The translations under genes and the position numbers were made by a program. Source: Phyllobacterium brassicacearum (lineage in GTDB: Bacteria > Pseudomonadota > Alphaproteobacteria > Rhizobiales > Rhizobiaceae). From it: a DNA stretch of 64,000 nt. Below are positions 28,123 to 38,484 of the stretch, piece by piece (positions within the stretch are counted from its first letter, which is position 1; every line of letters starts with the position of its first letter). A model generated the notes under the pieces. The model was not told the origin of the DNA. It saw only the letters and a list, made by a program, of their open reading frames with translations, and made no database searches. The DNA lies in NCBI RefSeq assembly GCF_003010955.1, contig NZ_PGGO01000022.1, positions 1 to 64,000 on the forward strand. The letters are read 5' to 3'.

Positions 28123-28490
28123 CACCCTTCGGCGAGAAACTGCGCGACCTGCGCACGGAACGCGGCATTTCGCAAAAGGAGATGGCGAAGGCGATTGGTG
28201 TGTCGGCCGCCTATCTCTCGGCCCTGGAACATGGCAAACGCGGTCAGCCAACCTGGGACAAGTTGCAGCGCATCATCCAGTACTTCAACATCATCTGGGA
28301 CGAAGCGGAGGAGTTGCAACGATTGGCAATGATCTCGGACCCTCGCATAACGATCGATACGGGCGGCCTGTCGCCTGCGGCCACGGAACTTGCCAACCTT
28401 CTCGCCGCAAAGATCGGGGAGATCGACACCGAGACGGCGCAAGCTTTCATTCAAAAACTCAAATCATTGCCGGAAAGGCGAAAGCGCTGA
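28119..28490 (+). CDS. XRE-family helix-turn-helix regulator
   Basis: 123 residues. The HTH covers about 3-58: FGEKLRDLRTERGISQKEMAKAI and SAAYLSALEHGKRGQPTWD. The C-terminus is helical. It overlaps the smr stop by 4 nt and ends a four-gene coupled chain. Its target is unknown; small regulators in this position are widespread in Rhizobiales. Confidence 0.88.
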   Translation: MTPFGEKLRDLRTERGISQKEMAKAIGVSAAYLSALEHGKRGQPTWDKLQRIIQYFNIIWDEAEELQRLAMISDPRITIDTGGLSPAATELANLLAAKIGEIDTETAQAFIQKLKSLPERRKR

Positions 28491-28555
28491 TCTAACGCAA
28501 TCCCAGGAAAAGTGGGAACCTGTTTTCCGGCAGGAATTGCGGCAACATAGAGACT

Positions 28556-29524
28556 CTAGAAAAGCGCCCGCAACTGATCGATCTTGTCATTGACCAGCCA
28601 GCCGTAATAGTTCTCTTCCGGAAGTTGCGGCTCTTCGCCACTCACAAGCCGTGCTGCATTGACAGCAGCAAGTGTATGGGCGCGGCTATCAGCACCGCCG
28701 GTATTGTAGAGCGTGGCAGTGATGCCCGGGTTTCCCGAAATGTCAAAATCGGCAACGCGGCGATAAACATCGATCGAATGTTTCAGTGCGGCAGCCATAT
28801 AAGGCAGTGTTAAGTCAGGATCCATGATGGTTTTGTAGACGTTCGCGGCGTGATCGGCATCGAGCTTAGGCAAGCCCGAATAGCGGTTGACCATGTCTGT
28901 CATCTGCAACGCAATCAACGGGCTGAGCTGGCCAAGGCCGAAGCTCTGCCCCGCATAGAACGGCTGGAAGAAAACCGCGCTGAAGCGATTGTCAGGGAAC
29001 ATCTTGCCGCCAACAGTCTGGCCGCGGAAATCCTGTTCCCAGATATCTTCACGGCATGTCCAGAGGCGCAGGCTGTCCTTGAACTGAGCGCAGGTGGAAA
29101 ACTGCGGACGCTTGACGAATTCGCCAATCGTTTCACCCTGGTAGTCGAAGCTCAGACCCTGCTTCACGTAGGAAATGGCCTTGACGTAGTAGGTCTGCAG
29201 CCGGTCATAGGCGTCGACATTGTAGGTATGCTCGCCAATGAGTGCGCCGACAATATGAACAGGATCAATGCCGTAGGTCCGGGCAACACTCGCGATCCTC
29301 GAACGCAGGTTGGAATCGCTTTTCAGTAGATTGTAGATTTTCTGATACTTCGCTTCATAGGTTGTGTTCATCTCCCGCGTCCGCTTGGCGGAGGCTGCAG
29401 GTACGCCAGGCTGGCTTGTATGGCGATTACCTTCGGGGACAAGGGTAACAGCTGCAGCTGGTTGCAAGGCGGCTGAGAGCAGAAAGCAACTCGTCGCGAA
29501 AAGGATCAGGTGGCGGTTCATCAT
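28556..29524 (-). CDS. DUF1402 family secreted protein
   Basis: 322 residues, or 321 from the second ATG at 29521. A cleavable signal peptide (LILFATSCFLLSAALQPAAA, cut near 25) indicates export. The body is helical with SFGLGQLSPLIALQMTD, a stretch that resembles the Gly-Leu-x-Gln-Leu active-site region of soluble lytic transglycosylases, and YGIDPVHIVGALIGEHTYN, which resembles their catalytic Glu helix. A peptidoglycan-binding or cleaving role is therefore plausible but not established. Converges on the xre gene. Confidence 0.82.
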   Translation of the reverse strand: MMNRHLILFATSCFLLSAALQPAAAVTLVPEGNRHTSQPGVPAASAKRTREMNTTYEAKYQKIYNLLKSDSNLRSRIASVARTYGIDPVHIVGALIGEHTYNVDAYDRLQTYYVKAISYVKQGLSFDYQGETIGEFVKRPQFSTCAQFKDSLRLWTCREDIWEQDFRGQTVGGKMFPDNRFSAVFFQPFYAGQSFGLGQLSPLIALQMTDMVNRYSGLPKLDADHAANVYKTIMDPDLTLPYMAAALKHSIDVYRRVADFDISGNPGITATLYNTGGADSRAHTLAAVNAARLVSGEEPQLPEENYYGWLVNDKIDQLRALF

Positions 29525-29610
29525 TAGCCCAAAGTTTCGATCAGGCGTTCCGAATAGCGACTTGCTCCGCCGAAAGCCAGAAAAACCTGACTGGAACGCC
29601 GCTCCGATAC

Positions 29611-29640
29611 AAAATGCCCCCTCGCAGGTCGAGGGGGCAT
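29611..29640 (-). terminator. Intrinsic terminator of hslU
   Basis: Ten-bp stem TGCCCCCTCG / CGAGGGGGCA with a 6-nt loop and then TTTT on the minus strand, 44 nt past the hslU stop. Confidence 0.85.
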
Positions 29641-29683
29641 CACGGATTAAGTGATGTTTTTCAGGTACAAGACGCGGATAGGT

Positions 29684-30988
29684 TTAGAGTATGAATCGCG
29701 ACAGGTCGCTGTTCTTGGCGAGGTCCCCTACGGTCTCCCGGACATATTTGGCGTCGATTGTGTGTTCGGAACCGGACTTGTCCGGTGCATTGAACGAAAT
29801 GTCATCGAGTACTCGTTCCATGACTGTCTGGAGGCGCCGCGCGCCGATATTTTCGACCGTCGAGTTGAGATCGACGGCAATGTCAGCCAGTGCATCGATC
29901 GCATCGTCAGTGATGTTGAGCTTGACCTCTTCGGTCGCCATCAGAGCGATATATTGCTTGAGCAGACTGGCTTCCGGTTCAGTCAGGATACGCCGCATGT
30001 CGTCACGTGACAGGGCACTCAGCTCGACGCGGATCGGCAAACGTCCCTGCAATTCGGGCAGAAGGTCAGAGGGCTTCGAAACGTGGAAAGCGCCTGATGC
30101 GATGAACAGGATATGGTCTGTCTTGATCGGACCGTATTTGGTCGCGACAGTCGTGCCTTCCACCAATGGCAGCAAGTCGCGCTGCACGCCTTCGCGTGAC
30201 ACGCCTGCACCCACGCCGCCATCACGGGCAGCGATCTTGTCGATCTCATCGAGGAAAACAATGCCGTCATCCTCCGCCGAACGCAGTGCTTCCTGCGTGA
30301 TCTGGTCCTGGTCGAGCAACTTGTCCGACTCGTCATTGATCAGCACCGAGTAGGAGTCCTTGACGGTCGTTTTGACGGTCTTGGTGCGGCCGCCCATGGC
30401 CTTGCCCAGCATATCGCTGAGATTGAGCACGCCAATATTGGCGCCCGGCATGCCCGGGAGCTCGAACGGCATGCCCGAACCGCTATCAGCGATCTCGACC
30501 TCGATCTCCTTGTCGTCAATCAGGCCGTCGCGCAATTTCTTGCGGAAGCTGTCACGGGTGGCGGGACTTGCGGTCTTGCCCACCAGCGCATCGAGCACTC
30601 GTTCCTCGGCATTGACATGCGCCTTGGCTTTTACCTCTTCGCGCTTTCGTTCACGCACAAGACCGATGGCAACCTCGACCAGATCGCGAATGATCTGTTC
30701 GACGTCGCGGCCGACATAGCCGACCTCGGTGAATTTGGTTGCTTCGACCTTGATGAACGGTGCGCCGGCAAGCTTGGCGAGGCGGCGGGAGATCTCCGTC
30801 TTACCGACGCCGGTCGGTCCGATCATCAGGATGTTCTTGGGCATCACCTCTTCGCGCATCTGGCCTTCCAGCTGCTGGCGGCGCCAGCGGTTGCGCAATG
30901 CGATGGCGACGGCACGTTTCGCGTCCTTCTGACCGATAATGTAGCGATCGAGTTCAGAGACGATTTCGCGGGGGGAAAATGTTGTCAT
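29684..30988 (-). CDS. hslU: ATP-dependent protease ATPase subunit HslU (ClpY)
   Basis: 434 residues. Walker [15 protein letters not shown] is near 57-70, pore motif GYVGRD near 88-93, Walker [10 protein letters not shown] near 246-254, and the sensor and C-terminal SRFIL that docks on HslV are present. The hexameric unfoldase feeds HslV. A GNAT gene sits between hslV and hslU and overlaps both, so all three are one operon. Confidence 0.97.
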   Translation of the reverse strand: MTTFSPREIVSELDRYIIGQKDAKRAVAIALRNRWRRQQLEGQMREEVMPKNILMIGPTGVGKTEISRRLAKLAGAPFIKVEATKFTEVGYVGRDVEQIIRDLVEVAIGLVRERKREEVKAKAHVNAEERVLDALVGKTASPATRDSFRKKLRDGLIDDKEIEVEIADSGSGMPFELPGMPGANIGVLNLSDMLGKAMGGRTKTVKTTVKDSYSVLINDESDKLLDQDQITQEALRSAEDDGIVFLDEIDKIAARDGGVGAGVSREGVQRDLLPLVEGTTVATKYGPIKTDHILFIASGAFHVSKPSDLLPELQGRLPIRVELSALSRDDMRRILTEPEASLLKQYIALMATEEVKLNITDDAIDALADIAVDLNSTVENIGARRLQTVMERVLDDISFNAPDKSGSEHTIDAKYVRETVGDLAKNSDLSRFIL

Positions 30989-31521
30989 TGTATTCTCGTT
31001 TCATCTGGCCAAAGTTCAGGATTGTCCCGCGCCATCAGGAGGGCAGGACCGTAAATGGATGTGCGGGTATCAAAAGCAATGAAACCCGCCTTCTTGTATG
31101 CCTTGATCGCTTGGCTATTGGCGGGATCCGGATCGACGATCACGCGCGGTACACCCTCTTCGAACAGCAGCGACACGAATTCGTCGATCAGCCGCGGACC
31201 ATGACCTTGACCGAGCAGATCCGGCTCGCCGATGAACTGGTCGAGCCCGAGCGTTCCGGTGGGCTGATCCTGGTAGGGATGGTCATCTTCCAGATGCGGA
31301 TCGTAGGTCTGCAGGTAACCGATGGCCTCGTCACCGAGCATGATGATGAACGGCTCGACCGAGACACTATCCATGTGCTCGACGATCGATGCGATCTCTT
31401 CCTCGGGATCCTTGCCCCACCACTTCGCTACATGCGGTTCCGCCAGCCAGTCCGAAATCATGTTCAGGTGGCGAGGCTCAACTGGAATGAAGCGATAATG
31501 ATAGCTGTGGTCATTCGGCAT
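30985..31521 (-). CDS. GNAT-family N-acetyltransferase (AAC(6')-like)
   Basis: 178 residues from the ATG at 31521. [28 protein letters not shown] begins the fold, acetyl-CoA-binding [17 protein letters not shown] is near 115-131, and [13 protein letters not shown] is near 145-157. It is most like aminoglycoside 6'-N-acetyltransferase-type enzymes (RimJ/AacA4 group), but resistance cannot be inferred. It overlaps the hslV 3' end by 11 nt and the hslU start by 4 nt. Confidence 0.88.
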   Translation of the reverse strand: MPNDHSYHYRFIPVEPRHLNMISDWLAEPHVAKWWGKDPEEEIASIVEHMDSVSVEPFIIMLGDEAIGYLQTYDPHLEDDHPYQDQPTGTLGLDQFIGEPDLLGQGHGPRLIDEFVSLLFEEGVPRVIVDPDPANSQAIKAYKKAGFIAFDTRTSIYGPALLMARDNPELWPDETRIQ

Positions 31522-32065
31522 CGAGGCTCTCGAGTGTGACGCTCGTATTTGTATAGATGCAGATGTCAGCGGCAATCTGCATAGACCGGCGGGCAATTTC
31601 TTCGGCGCTTAGATCGGTGTCGGCCAGCGCACGCGCGGCCGCGAGTGCATAGTTGCCGCCGGATCCGATGGCCATGACGCCGTGCTCCGGCTCAAGCACA
31701 TCACCGGTACCTGTGAGGGCAAGGGTGACAGACTTGTCGGCAACCAGCATCATCGCCTCAAGGCGGCGCAAGTAGCGGTCGGTGCGCCAGTCCTTGGCGA
31801 GTTCGACGCAGGCGCGCATCAACTGGTCGGGATACTGCTCAAGCTTGCTTTCAAGCCGCTCAAGCAGGGTAAAGGCATCGGCGGTTGCGCCTGCGAACCC
31901 GGCGATTACATTGCCTTTGCCGATGCGGCGCACCTTGCGGGCATTGCCTTTCATGACGGTATTGCCGAGGCTGACCTGTCCGTCACCGGCAATGACCACC
32001 TTGCCGTTCTTGCGAACGGTGACGATGGTGGTGCCATACATGGTGGATGGGTTATGTTCTTGCAT
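31511..32065 (-). CDS. hslV: ATP-dependent protease peptidase subunit HslV (ClpQ)
   Basis: 184 residues. AAGGAG precedes the ATG. An 11-residue N-terminal extension ends at G before [19 protein letters not shown], so processing would expose Thr as nucleophile. [14 protein letters not shown] and [15 protein letters not shown] are conserved. It is a proteasome-like dodecamer with HslU, usually heat-shock controlled. Confidence 0.97.
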   Translation of the reverse strand: MQEHNPSTMYGTTIVTVRKNGKVVIAGDGQVSLGNTVMKGNARKVRRIGKGNVIAGFAGATADAFTLLERLESKLEQYPDQLMRACVELAKDWRTDRYLRRLEAMMLVADKSVTLALTGTGDVLEPEHGVMAIGSGGNYALAAARALADTDLSAEEIARRSMQIAADICIYTNTSVTLESLDAE

Positions 32066-32133
32066 TCGATTCTCCTTCAAGCAGGTCCGATTATGCCCCA
32101 AATGGCAGCAGATCGAACCCCTTCTGTGACACT

Positions 32134-32161
32134 TATGTATGAAGCGGGTCGAGAATTGCAA
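32134..32161 (-). promoter_or_regulatory. Candidate hslV promoter
   Basis: On the minus strand TTGCAA, 16 nt, TACATA lies about 70-95 nt before the hslV ATG. It is a pattern match only; no clear RpoH-type sequence was seen. Confidence 0.3.
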
Positions 32162-32184
32162 ATCGTTGCCAAAAGCTGCGCCAT

Positions 32185-32458
32185 GAGAGCAGTCTGCAGC
32201 CATATTGAATCGTCCTGCTCGAGGGAATTTGGTTCAAGGTCGAGGGGTTTGGCGAGGCCGATGTTCATCCATCGGACGAAGCCGAACACCGATGGATTTG
32301 GAGCAAATTGACCCGGCCACCTTCGGGTTTCCGGCTGGCGGCCACCCACTTTGTCAGGCGGCTTCACCCGATGAACCACGTCGAGCTCGCCACCTTCCGC
32401 GTGGATTGTCTCGCCATCCGCGAAACAGAACGGGTTCAATATGACTGCAGACCGCTCT
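32185..32458. repeat. Dispersed intergenic repeat element with inverted ends
   Basis: The left end 32185-32210 and right end 32435-32458 are inverted repeats of about 24 nt with four mismatches, around the core CTGCAG-y-CATATTGAA. The right 73 nt (32385-32457) recur in inverted orientation at 46734-46806, with 46 nt identical. It fills most of the hslV-hisB gap (32066-32538). No transposase is inside; the size of about 274 nt suits a MITE-like or mosaic intergenic element. Confidence 0.7.
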
Positions 32459-32538
32459 AAAGCATTTGGAGATTCGCCATTCGTGTTTTAGAAGGCCTCA
32501 ATTGGAAGCTATCTGAACGCAAGTGGCGGAAACCAGCA

Positions 32539-33147
32539 ATGTCGAGCGTCAACACACGCACCGCGAAGATCGAGCGCAGCACGAACGAAACCAGCATTGC
32601 CGTTTCGGTCAATCTGGATGGGACGGGGAAATTCGACATTTCCACCGGCGTCGGCTTCTTTGACCATATGCTGGAACAACTTTCCCGCCACTCCCTGATC
32701 GACATGGACATCAAGGCCAAGGGCGACTTGCACATCGACGATCACCACACGGTTGAAGATACGGGCATCGCCATCGGCCAGGCCATCGCCAAGGCGCTCG
32801 GCGACCGGCGTGGCATCAACCGCTATGCGTCGCTTGATCTTGCCATGGACGAGACCCTGACCCGTGCTGCCCTCGATGTCTCGGGACGGCCGTTTCTCGT
32901 ATGGCACGTGGAGTTCTCCGCAGCGAAGATCGGCACCTTCGATACCGAACTCGTGCGCGAGTTCTTCCAGGCGCTGGCGCAGAATGCCGGAATAACATTG
33001 CATGTCTCAAATCTTTATGGCGCCAACAACCACCATATTGCCGAGACCTGTTTCAAGGCGGTCGCACGCACGCTGCGCACGGCGATGGAAACCGACCCGC
33101 GTCAGAAGGATGCCATCCCTTCGACCAAGGGCACCCTGAACGGCTGA
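32539..33147 (+). CDS. hisB: Imidazoleglycerol-phosphate dehydratase
   Basis: 202 residues of the monofunctional type. Metal-binding motifs HHTVEDTG near 72-79 and [12 protein letters not shown] near 163-174 are present, as is [17 protein letters not shown] near 34-50. It dehydrates IGP in histidine synthesis. It starts the his cluster hisB-DUF2628-hisH-hisA-hisF-hisE, 80 nt after the repeat element. Confidence 0.97.
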   Translation: MSSVNTRTAKIERSTNETSIAVSVNLDGTGKFDISTGVGFFDHMLEQLSRHSLIDMDIKAKGDLHIDDHHTVEDTGIAIGQAIAKALGDRRGINRYASLDLAMDETLTRAALDVSGRPFLVWHVEFSAAKIGTFDTELVREFFQALAQNAGITLHVSNLYGANNHHIAETCFKAVARTLRTAMETDPRQKDAIPSTKGTLNG

Positions 33148-33161
33148 GGGAGGGCTGAGAC

Positions 33162-33668
33162 ATGGCCAGTTTCCTTGTATTGGCGCCGCGGTCGCAGAAC
33201 GGCGAGCGGGACAATGACAGCACGGTGTTCATCCGCGATGGCTTCGCGGCACTGGCCTTCATCCTGCCGGTCCCCTGGCTGCTTGTGCATCGATTGTGGT
33301 TTGAGGCAGCGCTGGTCCTCGGTGCCACGATCGCCATTTCCATGGTGGGCAACTTCACCGGACACGAGGACATGGCGGCGTTAGTAACGGCACTGCTGTC
33401 GCTCCTGGTAGGATTCGAGGCAAATGCCTGGCGTGCGGCAGCGCTGGAACGGCGGGGATTTGAACAACTCGCTGTCGTCGATGCCCGCAATGCGGGCGAC
33501 GCCGAAACTGCCTGGTTCCTCGGACCGAATTTCGCGCCCACAGCGAAACCTGCCATGTCCTCAGGCGTCAAGTCCGATGGCCCGTTGCTCCCGGCCACCC
33601 AGAGGCCCGCGTTTCAGCCGGCAATCGGCGGCATGGTCGGACTGGTCAGCCACCGGGGAGAGAATTGA
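33162..33668 (+). CDS. DUF2628 membrane protein in the his cluster
   Basis: 168 residues with hydrophobic segments near 30-85: [35 protein letters not shown] and [19 protein letters not shown]. The family is small integral membrane proteins of unknown function. It is conserved between hisB and hisH in many rhizobia, so it is probably cotranscribed with, but not necessarily part of, histidine synthesis. The stop is 2 nt before the hisH ATG. Confidence 0.85.
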   Translation: MASFLVLAPRSQNGERDNDSTVFIRDGFAALAFILPVPWLLVHRLWFEAALVLGATIAISMVGNFTGHEDMAALVTALLSLLVGFEANAWRAAALERRGFEQLAVVDARNAGDAETAWFLGPNFAPTAKPAMSSGVKSDGPLLPATQRPAFQPAIGGMVGLVSHRGEN

Positions 33669-33670
33669 CC

Positions 33671-34321
33671 ATGCGCGTTGCCATCATCGATTACGGTTCG
33701 GGCAATCTTCGTTCCGCGACCAAGGCTTTCGAGCGCGCGGCGCGGGAAAGCGGCATCAACGCGACGATTGATCTGACCGACGATGCGGCTCGTGTACGAG
33801 ATGCCGATCGCATCGTGCTGCCGGGCGTTGGCGCCTATGCAGATTGCCGCCGCGGCCTGCACGCGGTCGAGGGCATGGTCGAAGCCATCCATAAGGTGGC
33901 AGTAGAGAAGGCGCGGCCGTTTCTCGGCATCTGTGTCGGCATGCAGCTCATGTCGTCGCGCGGGCTGGAAAAGACCATTTCGACCGGCTTTGACTGGATC
34001 AAGGGCGATGTGCGCAAGATGGTGCCATCCGACCCGGCGCTGAAAATTCCGCAAATCGGCTGGAACACCATCCGGCTCAACCGTCCACATCCGTTGTTCG
34101 ACGGGATCGAGACCGGGCCGCAAGGTCTCCACGCCTATTTCGTCCATTCCTATTTTCTCGACGCCGAGATTGAAAACGATGTGGTGGCTGTTACCGACTA
34201 CGGCGGAACGGTTACCGCTGCCGTAGCCAATGACAACATGGCCGGGACGCAGTTTCATCCGGAAAAGAGCCAGGCGCTGGGCCTCGCTCTCATCGCCAAT
34301 TTTCTGAGGTGGAATCCGTGA
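33671..34321 (+). CDS. hisH: Imidazole glycerol phosphate synthase glutaminase subunit
   Basis: 216 residues, class I glutamine amidotransferase. The nucleophile Cys is in [11 protein letters not shown] near 82-92 and the His-Glu pair in [10 protein letters not shown] near 192-201. It supplies ammonia to HisF. The ATG at 33671 with GGGAGA upstream gives [12 protein letters not shown]; a TTG at 33665 is the alternative. Overlaps hisA. Confidence 0.97.
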   Translation: MRVAIIDYGSGNLRSATKAFERAARESGINATIDLTDDAARVRDADRIVLPGVGAYADCRRGLHAVEGMVEAIHKVAVEKARPFLGICVGMQLMSSRGLEKTISTGFDWIKGDVRKMVPSDPALKIPQIGWNTIRLNRPHPLFDGIETGPQGLHAYFVHSYFLDAEIENDVVAVTDYGGTVTAAVANDNMAGTQFHPEKSQALGLALIANFLRWNP

Positions 34322-35061
34322 TCCTTTTTCCCGCAATCGATCTGAAAGACGGCCAGTGTGTAAGGCTGAAGCTTGGCGACATGGATCAGGCAACGGTCTA
34401 CAACACTGACCCTGCCGCGCAGGCGAAGGCCTTTGAGGATCAGGGGTTTGAATGGCTCCACGTGGTCGATCTTAATGGCGCTTTTGCCGGCGAGTCGGTT
34501 AATGGCGCAGCGGTCGAGGCCATCCTGAAGGCCACGAAAAATCCCGTGCAGCTTGGCGGCGGCATCCGCACGCTGGACCATATCGAGAGTTGGCTGGCCA
34601 GGGGCCTGTCGCGCGTCATCCTTGGCACGGTCGCCGTGCGCGATCCGGCGCTGGTGATGGATGCCTGCAAGCGCTTTCCGGGCAAAGTCGCCGTTGGCAT
34701 TGACGCGAAGGGTGGCAAGGTGGCTGTCGAAGGCTGGGCAGAAGCCTCGACATTGGGTGTGATCGAGCTCGCAAAGAAGTTCGAGGGTGCCGGTGTCGCA
34801 GCGATCATCTATACGGATATCGACCGCGACGGCGTTCTTGCCGGTATCAACTGGGAATCGACACTGCAACTGGCCGAAGCCGTCTCCATTCCGGTGATTG
34901 CCTCAGGAGGCCTCGCTTCCATTGCGGACATCGTCCGCATGACGATGCCGGACGCGCACAAGCTTGAGGGCACCATTTCCGGCCGCGCCCTCTATGATGG
35001 CCGCATCGACCCGGCACAGGCGCTGCAGGTGCTGCGCGAGGCAAGGGAGCGCGCCGCATGA
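34318..35061 (+). CDS. hisA: ProFAR isomerase
   Basis: 247 residues. GTG start ([17 protein letters not shown]) with GAGG upstream, overlapping the hisH stop as GTGA. TIM barrel with the general base Asp in PAIDLKDG and the second Asp in [12 protein letters not shown]. It isomerises N'-ProFAR to PRFAR. ATGA coupling to hisF. Confidence 0.97.
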   Translation: MILFPAIDLKDGQCVRLKLGDMDQATVYNTDPAAQAKAFEDQGFEWLHVVDLNGAFAGESVNGAAVEAILKATKNPVQLGGGIRTLDHIESWLARGLSRVILGTVAVRDPALVMDACKRFPGKVAVGIDAKGGKVAVEGWAEASTLGVIELAKKFEGAGVAAIIYTDIDRDGVLAGINWESTLQLAEAVSIPVIASGGLASIADIVRMTMPDAHKLEGTISGRALYDGRIDPAQALQVLREARERAA

Positions 35062-35843
35062 CCCTGAAAGCCCGTGTCATACCCTGTCTCGACGTCAAGG
35101 ACGGCCGTGTCGTCAAGGGCGTTAACTTCGTCGACCTGATCGATGCTGGCGACCCGGTCGAGGCTGCCAAGGCCTATGACGCGGCGGGGGCGGACGAACT
35201 CTGCTTTCTCGATATCACCGCCTCTTCGGACAATCGCGAGACGATTTTCGATGTGGTCGCGCGTACTGCCGAGCAATGCTTCATGCCGCTGACCGTAGGC
35301 GGCGGCGTGCGGACTGTGGCTGACATCCGCAAGCTATTGCTGGCCGGCGCCGACAAGGTCTCGATCAATACCGCGGCCGTCAACAACCCTGAGTTCATCG
35401 CTGAGGCTGCTGACAAGTTCGGCAACCAATGCATCGTCGTTGCGATCGATGCCAAGAAGGTGTCTGCGACAGGGGAGACCGACCGCTGGGAGATATTCAC
35501 CCATGGCGGGCGGCATGCGACGGGCATCGACGCTATCGAATTCGCGCGCCGCGTGGTTGATCTTGGTGCCGGGGAAATTCTACTGACGTCGATGGACCGC
35601 GATGGCTCGAAGATTGGCTACGATATTCCGGTGACGCGCGCCATCGCAGATGCGGTCCGCGTGCCGGTGATCGCATCGGGCGGCGTCGGCAATCTCGATC
35701 ACATGGTCGAAGGCATTATCGAGGGGCACGCATCGGCTGTACTTGCCGCCTCAATTTTCCACTTTGGCACCTATACGATCGCACAAGCAAAAGCCCACAT
35801 GGCGGCAGCGGGTATTCCGATGCGCCTTGATCCTGTCCGCTGA
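35058..35843 (+). CDS. hisF: Imidazole glycerol phosphate synthase cyclase subunit
   Basis: 261 residues. [20 protein letters not shown] at the start and [15 protein letters not shown] hold the two catalytic aspartates; [11 protein letters not shown] binds phosphate. It forms IGP and AICAR using HisH-derived ammonia. Follows hisA by a 4-nt overlap, hisE 12 nt downstream. Confidence 0.97.
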   Translation: MTLKARVIPCLDVKDGRVVKGVNFVDLIDAGDPVEAAKAYDAAGADELCFLDITASSDNRETIFDVVARTAEQCFMPLTVGGGVRTVADIRKLLLAGADKVSINTAAVNNPEFIAEAADKFGNQCIVVAIDAKKVSATGETDRWEIFTHGGRHATGIDAIEFARRVVDLGAGEILLTSMDRDGSKIGYDIPVTRAIADAVRVPVIASGGVGNLDHMVEGIIEGHASAVLAASIFHFGTYTIAQAKAHMAAAGIPMRLDPVR

Positions 35844-35855
35844 CTGGAGACCTTA

Positions 35856-36179
35856 ATGAGCGCATTCACTCTTGCTGATCTCGAGCGCATCGTAGCGGAG
35901 CGTGCAGCTTCCGCTGACGCTAAATCCTATACGGCAAGCCTCTATACCAAGGGCATTGGCAAGGCCGCCCAGAAACTTGGCGAAGAAGCGGTCGAGACGG
36001 TCATCGCCGCTGTGTCCGGGGACAGGCAGGGCGTTGTTTCGGAAAGTGCCGATTTGCTCTATCATCTTCTTGTCGTGCTCGGCATTTCCGGCATAGGGCT
36101 GGAGGAAGTACTCGAGGAACTCGACCGGCGGACGGCGCAGACCGGCCTAGAAGAAAAAGCCGCGCGTGGACATGATTGA
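35856..36179 (+). CDS. hisE: Phosphoribosyl-ATP pyrophosphatase
   Basis: 107 residues, all-alpha MazG-like fold. [21 protein letters not shown] carries the metal-binding Glu residues and [12 protein letters not shown] the Asp helix. It hydrolyses PR-ATP to PR-AMP. Not fused to HisI, as usual in alphaproteobacteria. coaA follows 2 nt after the stop. Confidence 0.96.
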   Translation: MSAFTLADLERIVAERAASADAKSYTASLYTKGIGKAAQKLGEEAVETVIAAVSGDRQGVVSESADLLYHLLVVLGISGIGLEEVLEELDRRTAQTGLEEKAARGHD

Positions 36180-36181
36180 CC

Positions 36182-37207
36182 ATGTTTAAGGCACCGGCGA
36201 TTGAACGGCAAATGGCCAAGGGGGCGGCCAAAGGGACAGAAAGCGACGTCATGGATCAGTTGGCACCCAGCGAGTTTTCGCCCTACCGGTTTTTCAGTGC
36301 CGAGCGCTGGGCAGAATTCCGTGCTGACACGCCGATGACGCTGACCTATGACGAGGTCAAACGGCTGCGTTCGCTGGGCGACCCGATCGACCTCGACGAG
36401 GTGAGCCGGATTTATCTGTCACTGTCGCGGCTGCTTTCCGCGCACGTGGAAGCAAGCCAGTTGCTGTTTTACCAGCGTCGCCGGTTTCTCAACACCGACG
36501 ATGCGTTCAAGACGCCCTTCATCATCGGAATCGCAGGTTCAGTCGCCGTCGGCAAATCGACCACGGCACGCGTCCTGAAAGAGCTGCTTGCGCGCTGGCC
36601 GTCGAGCCCGAAGGTCGATCTGGTCACTACCGACGGGTTTCTCTACCCCAACGAGGTTTTGCGCGCCAAGGGCCTGATGGAGCGCAAGGGTTTTCCCGAA
36701 AGCTACGATGTCGGGATGGTCTTGCGCTTCCTGTCGCAGATCAAGGCTGGCCAGCGCAACGTCAACGCGCCGCTCTATTCGCACCTGACCTATGACGTGC
36801 TGCCCGGGATGTTCCAAACCGTTGACGCGCCCGATATCCTGATCTTCGAGGGCATCAATGTGCTGCAGGTCCGTGACCTGCCGGAAGATGGAAAGATGGT
36901 ACCGTTCGTCTCGGATTTCTTTGATTTTTCGATCTATATCGATGCGGACGAGGAGCAGATACACAAATGGTACATCAGCCGCTTCATGCGGCTCCGGGAG
37001 ACGGCGTTCAAGGACCCGAGCTCGTTCTTCCATCGCTACTCGACTATTTCGGAGGATTCGGCCAGGGCAATCGGTGAAAGTCTCTGGGCCAATATCAATC
37101 TGAAGAACCTGCGGGAAAATATCCTGCCGACGCGGCCGCGGGCGGATCTGATCCTGCGCAAAGGCGACAATCATCTGATTGAGGAAGTCGCCCTCAGGAA
37201 ACTGTAA
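36182..37207 (+). CDS. coaA: Pantothenate kinase, type I
   Basis: 341 residues from the ATG at 36182. P-loop [14 protein letters not shown] near 117-130, FLYPN and [11 protein letters not shown] substrate segments, [10 protein letters not shown] near 220. It phosphorylates pantothenate, the first and regulated step in CoA synthesis. It ends the his run; the last 14 nt overlap the convergent alkB. Confidence 0.96.
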   Translation: MFKAPAIERQMAKGAAKGTESDVMDQLAPSEFSPYRFFSAERWAEFRADTPMTLTYDEVKRLRSLGDPIDLDEVSRIYLSLSRLLSAHVEASQLLFYQRRRFLNTDDAFKTPFIIGIAGSVAVGKSTTARVLKELLARWPSSPKVDLVTTDGFLYPNEVLRAKGLMERKGFPESYDVGMVLRFLSQIKAGQRNVNAPLYSHLTYDVLPGMFQTVDAPDILIFEGINVLQVRDLPEDGKMVPFVSDFFDFSIYIDADEEQIHKWYISRFMRLRETAFKDPSSFFHRYSTISEDSARAIGESLWANINLKNLRENILPTRPRADLILRKGDNHLIEEVALRKL

Positions 37208-37808
37208 CGCGGCGTAAGGTGAGGTTGATACGGCCCGAACTTTTCAGAAGCGTCGATGTGCCCGGATAGATGCGGTCGACGCCGTGGAACGCCAGTCGGC
37301 CTTCGCCCCCAAGAACGATCACATCGCCGCTCTTGAGTTTCAGTGACTGGGTCTTGTCGTTGCGATTGATGCCGCCAAAGCGGAACAGGCAGGTGTCGCC
37401 CAGCGACAGTGAAACCACGGGTGCCTGAAAATTCTGCTCGTCGCGATCCTGATGCAGCCCCATCTTTGCGGCTTCGGAATAAAAATTGACGAGACACGCT
37501 TCCGGTGGCAGCCGGCAATCGCCGACCTCCTGCCACAGTGCCAACAGGCGTGGTGGAATGGCTGGCCAGGGCTTTTGCGTAACCGGATGCAACGCCTGGT
37601 AGCGATAGCCCTGTTCCTTGTCCGTCACCCAACCGAGTGCGCCGCAATTGGTCATGCGCACGCTCATTTCCTTGCCGGTTTTCGGCATGGCCGGGATATA
37701 GAGCGGTGCCTCGGTAACGACGGCGCGTATGTCTTCCACCAGCGCGGCCTGCGCGGCGGCGTTGAAATGATCCGGGAAATAACGGATGCCGGGTGCGAGC
37801 AGGAGCAT
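37194..37808 (-). CDS. alkB: Alpha-ketoglutarate-dependent DNA dealkylase AlkB
   Basis: 204 residues. Iron ligands are in GLHQDRDE (HxD) and the distal HGVDR. NFY-x6-MG precedes HxD. Arginines in [10 protein letters not shown] bind 2-oxoglutarate. It removes 1-methyladenine and 3-methylcytosine lesions. The start [12 protein letters not shown] at 37808 fits the family; an in-frame extension to 37901 does not. Its 3' end overlaps coaA. Confidence 0.93.
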   Translation of the reverse strand: MLLLAPGIRYFPDHFNAAAQAALVEDIRAVVTEAPLYIPAMPKTGKEMSVRMTNCGALGWVTDKEQGYRYQALHPVTQKPWPAIPPRLLALWQEVGDCRLPPEACLVNFYSEAAKMGLHQDRDEQNFQAPVVSLSLGDTCLFRFGGINRNDKTQSLKLKSGDVIVLGGEGRLAFHGVDRIYPGTSTLLKSSGRINLTLRRVTVS

Positions 37809-37918
37809 CGAATTACCAGCTGTTAAAACGGATTTGCGTCCGGAATTGCGTGGAACAAAATCCAAGGCAACGGCCCGGCCGCAATGACAGCGCCGGGCCA
37901 TTTGACGGTTGGATCTAA

Positions 37919-38377
37919 TCAGTTGAGTGCAGGAATGCGCAGCACCTGGCCCGGATAGATCTTGTCTGGATGGCTCAGCATCGGCTTGTTGGCTTCAAAG
38001 ATCAGCGTGTTCTTTGCGCCCTTGCCCTTGCCATATTGGGCCTCGGCAATCTTCCACAGATTGTCGCCCTTCTTGACGGTATAGAACACCGGAGCCTTGG
38101 CGACCGATCCGGTGGTCACATTATCGATTTTCAGCTCGTCGGTCTCGACCTTCGAGATGCCGAGCGAGTTGCCAACAGCAATGATCGCCTTTTCCAGGAT
38201 CTCCTGGTCGGTGACATTGCCTTTCAGGACTGCCTTGTCGCCCTCGACGACCACCTGGACGTTTTCTGTACCAAGCTTGTGCGAATCGAGTTCCTTTTTC
38301 AGGTCTTCGGCCTTTGGCTCATCATCGCCAATGCCGATCTTCTTGCCTACGGATTTAACGAAATCAAATAGTCCCAT
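37919..38377 (-). CDS. BON-LysM protein (Kbp/YgaU-like)
   Basis: 152 residues: BON domain at about 22-90, LysM from VFYTVKKGDNLWKIAEAQYG near 97 to the end. AAGGAG precedes the ATG. E. coli Kbp (YgaU) is a cytoplasmic potassium-binding protein with this order of domains, and there is no signal peptide here, so a cytosolic role is likely despite LysM. Monocistronic. Confidence 0.92.
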   Translation of the reverse strand: MGLFDFVKSVGKKIGIGDDEPKAEDLKKELDSHKLGTENVQVVVEGDKAVLKGNVTDQEILEKAIIAVGNSLGISKVETDELKIDNVTTGSVAKAPVFYTVKKGDNLWKIAEAQYGKGKGAKNTLIFEANKPMLSHPDKIYPGQVLRIPALN

Positions 38378-38484
38378 GTCTGGCTCCTTGTTGATTGTTT
38401 AAACCGACAGATGCTGTTGTGGCACTCCGTGAAGAACTTGAAAAGACAAGATTAATGCGTGGGCGTGATATTCAAAACCCGTTT

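Noticed and set aside
28119-28490. Toxin-antitoxin pair made of smr and the XRE gene
   Set aside because: Smr is a large conserved domain protein tied to mltA, and the overlap order and sizes do not fit a known TA type.
30003-30018. TCGTCACGTGACAG in hslU as parS
   Set aside because: Centre CACGTG only; the outer bases do not match GTTTC/GAAAC.
32077-32444. Frames in the hslV-hisB gap on both strands, including one with FADGETIHAEGG
   Set aside because: They follow the repeat element; the same peptide appears in a different frame at the divL start, so these are repeat-derived, not genes.
37872-37899. Hairpin GGCCCGGC/GCCGGGCC between alkB and the LysM gene as terminator
   Set aside because: No T-run on either strand; it could pause but is not a standard terminator.
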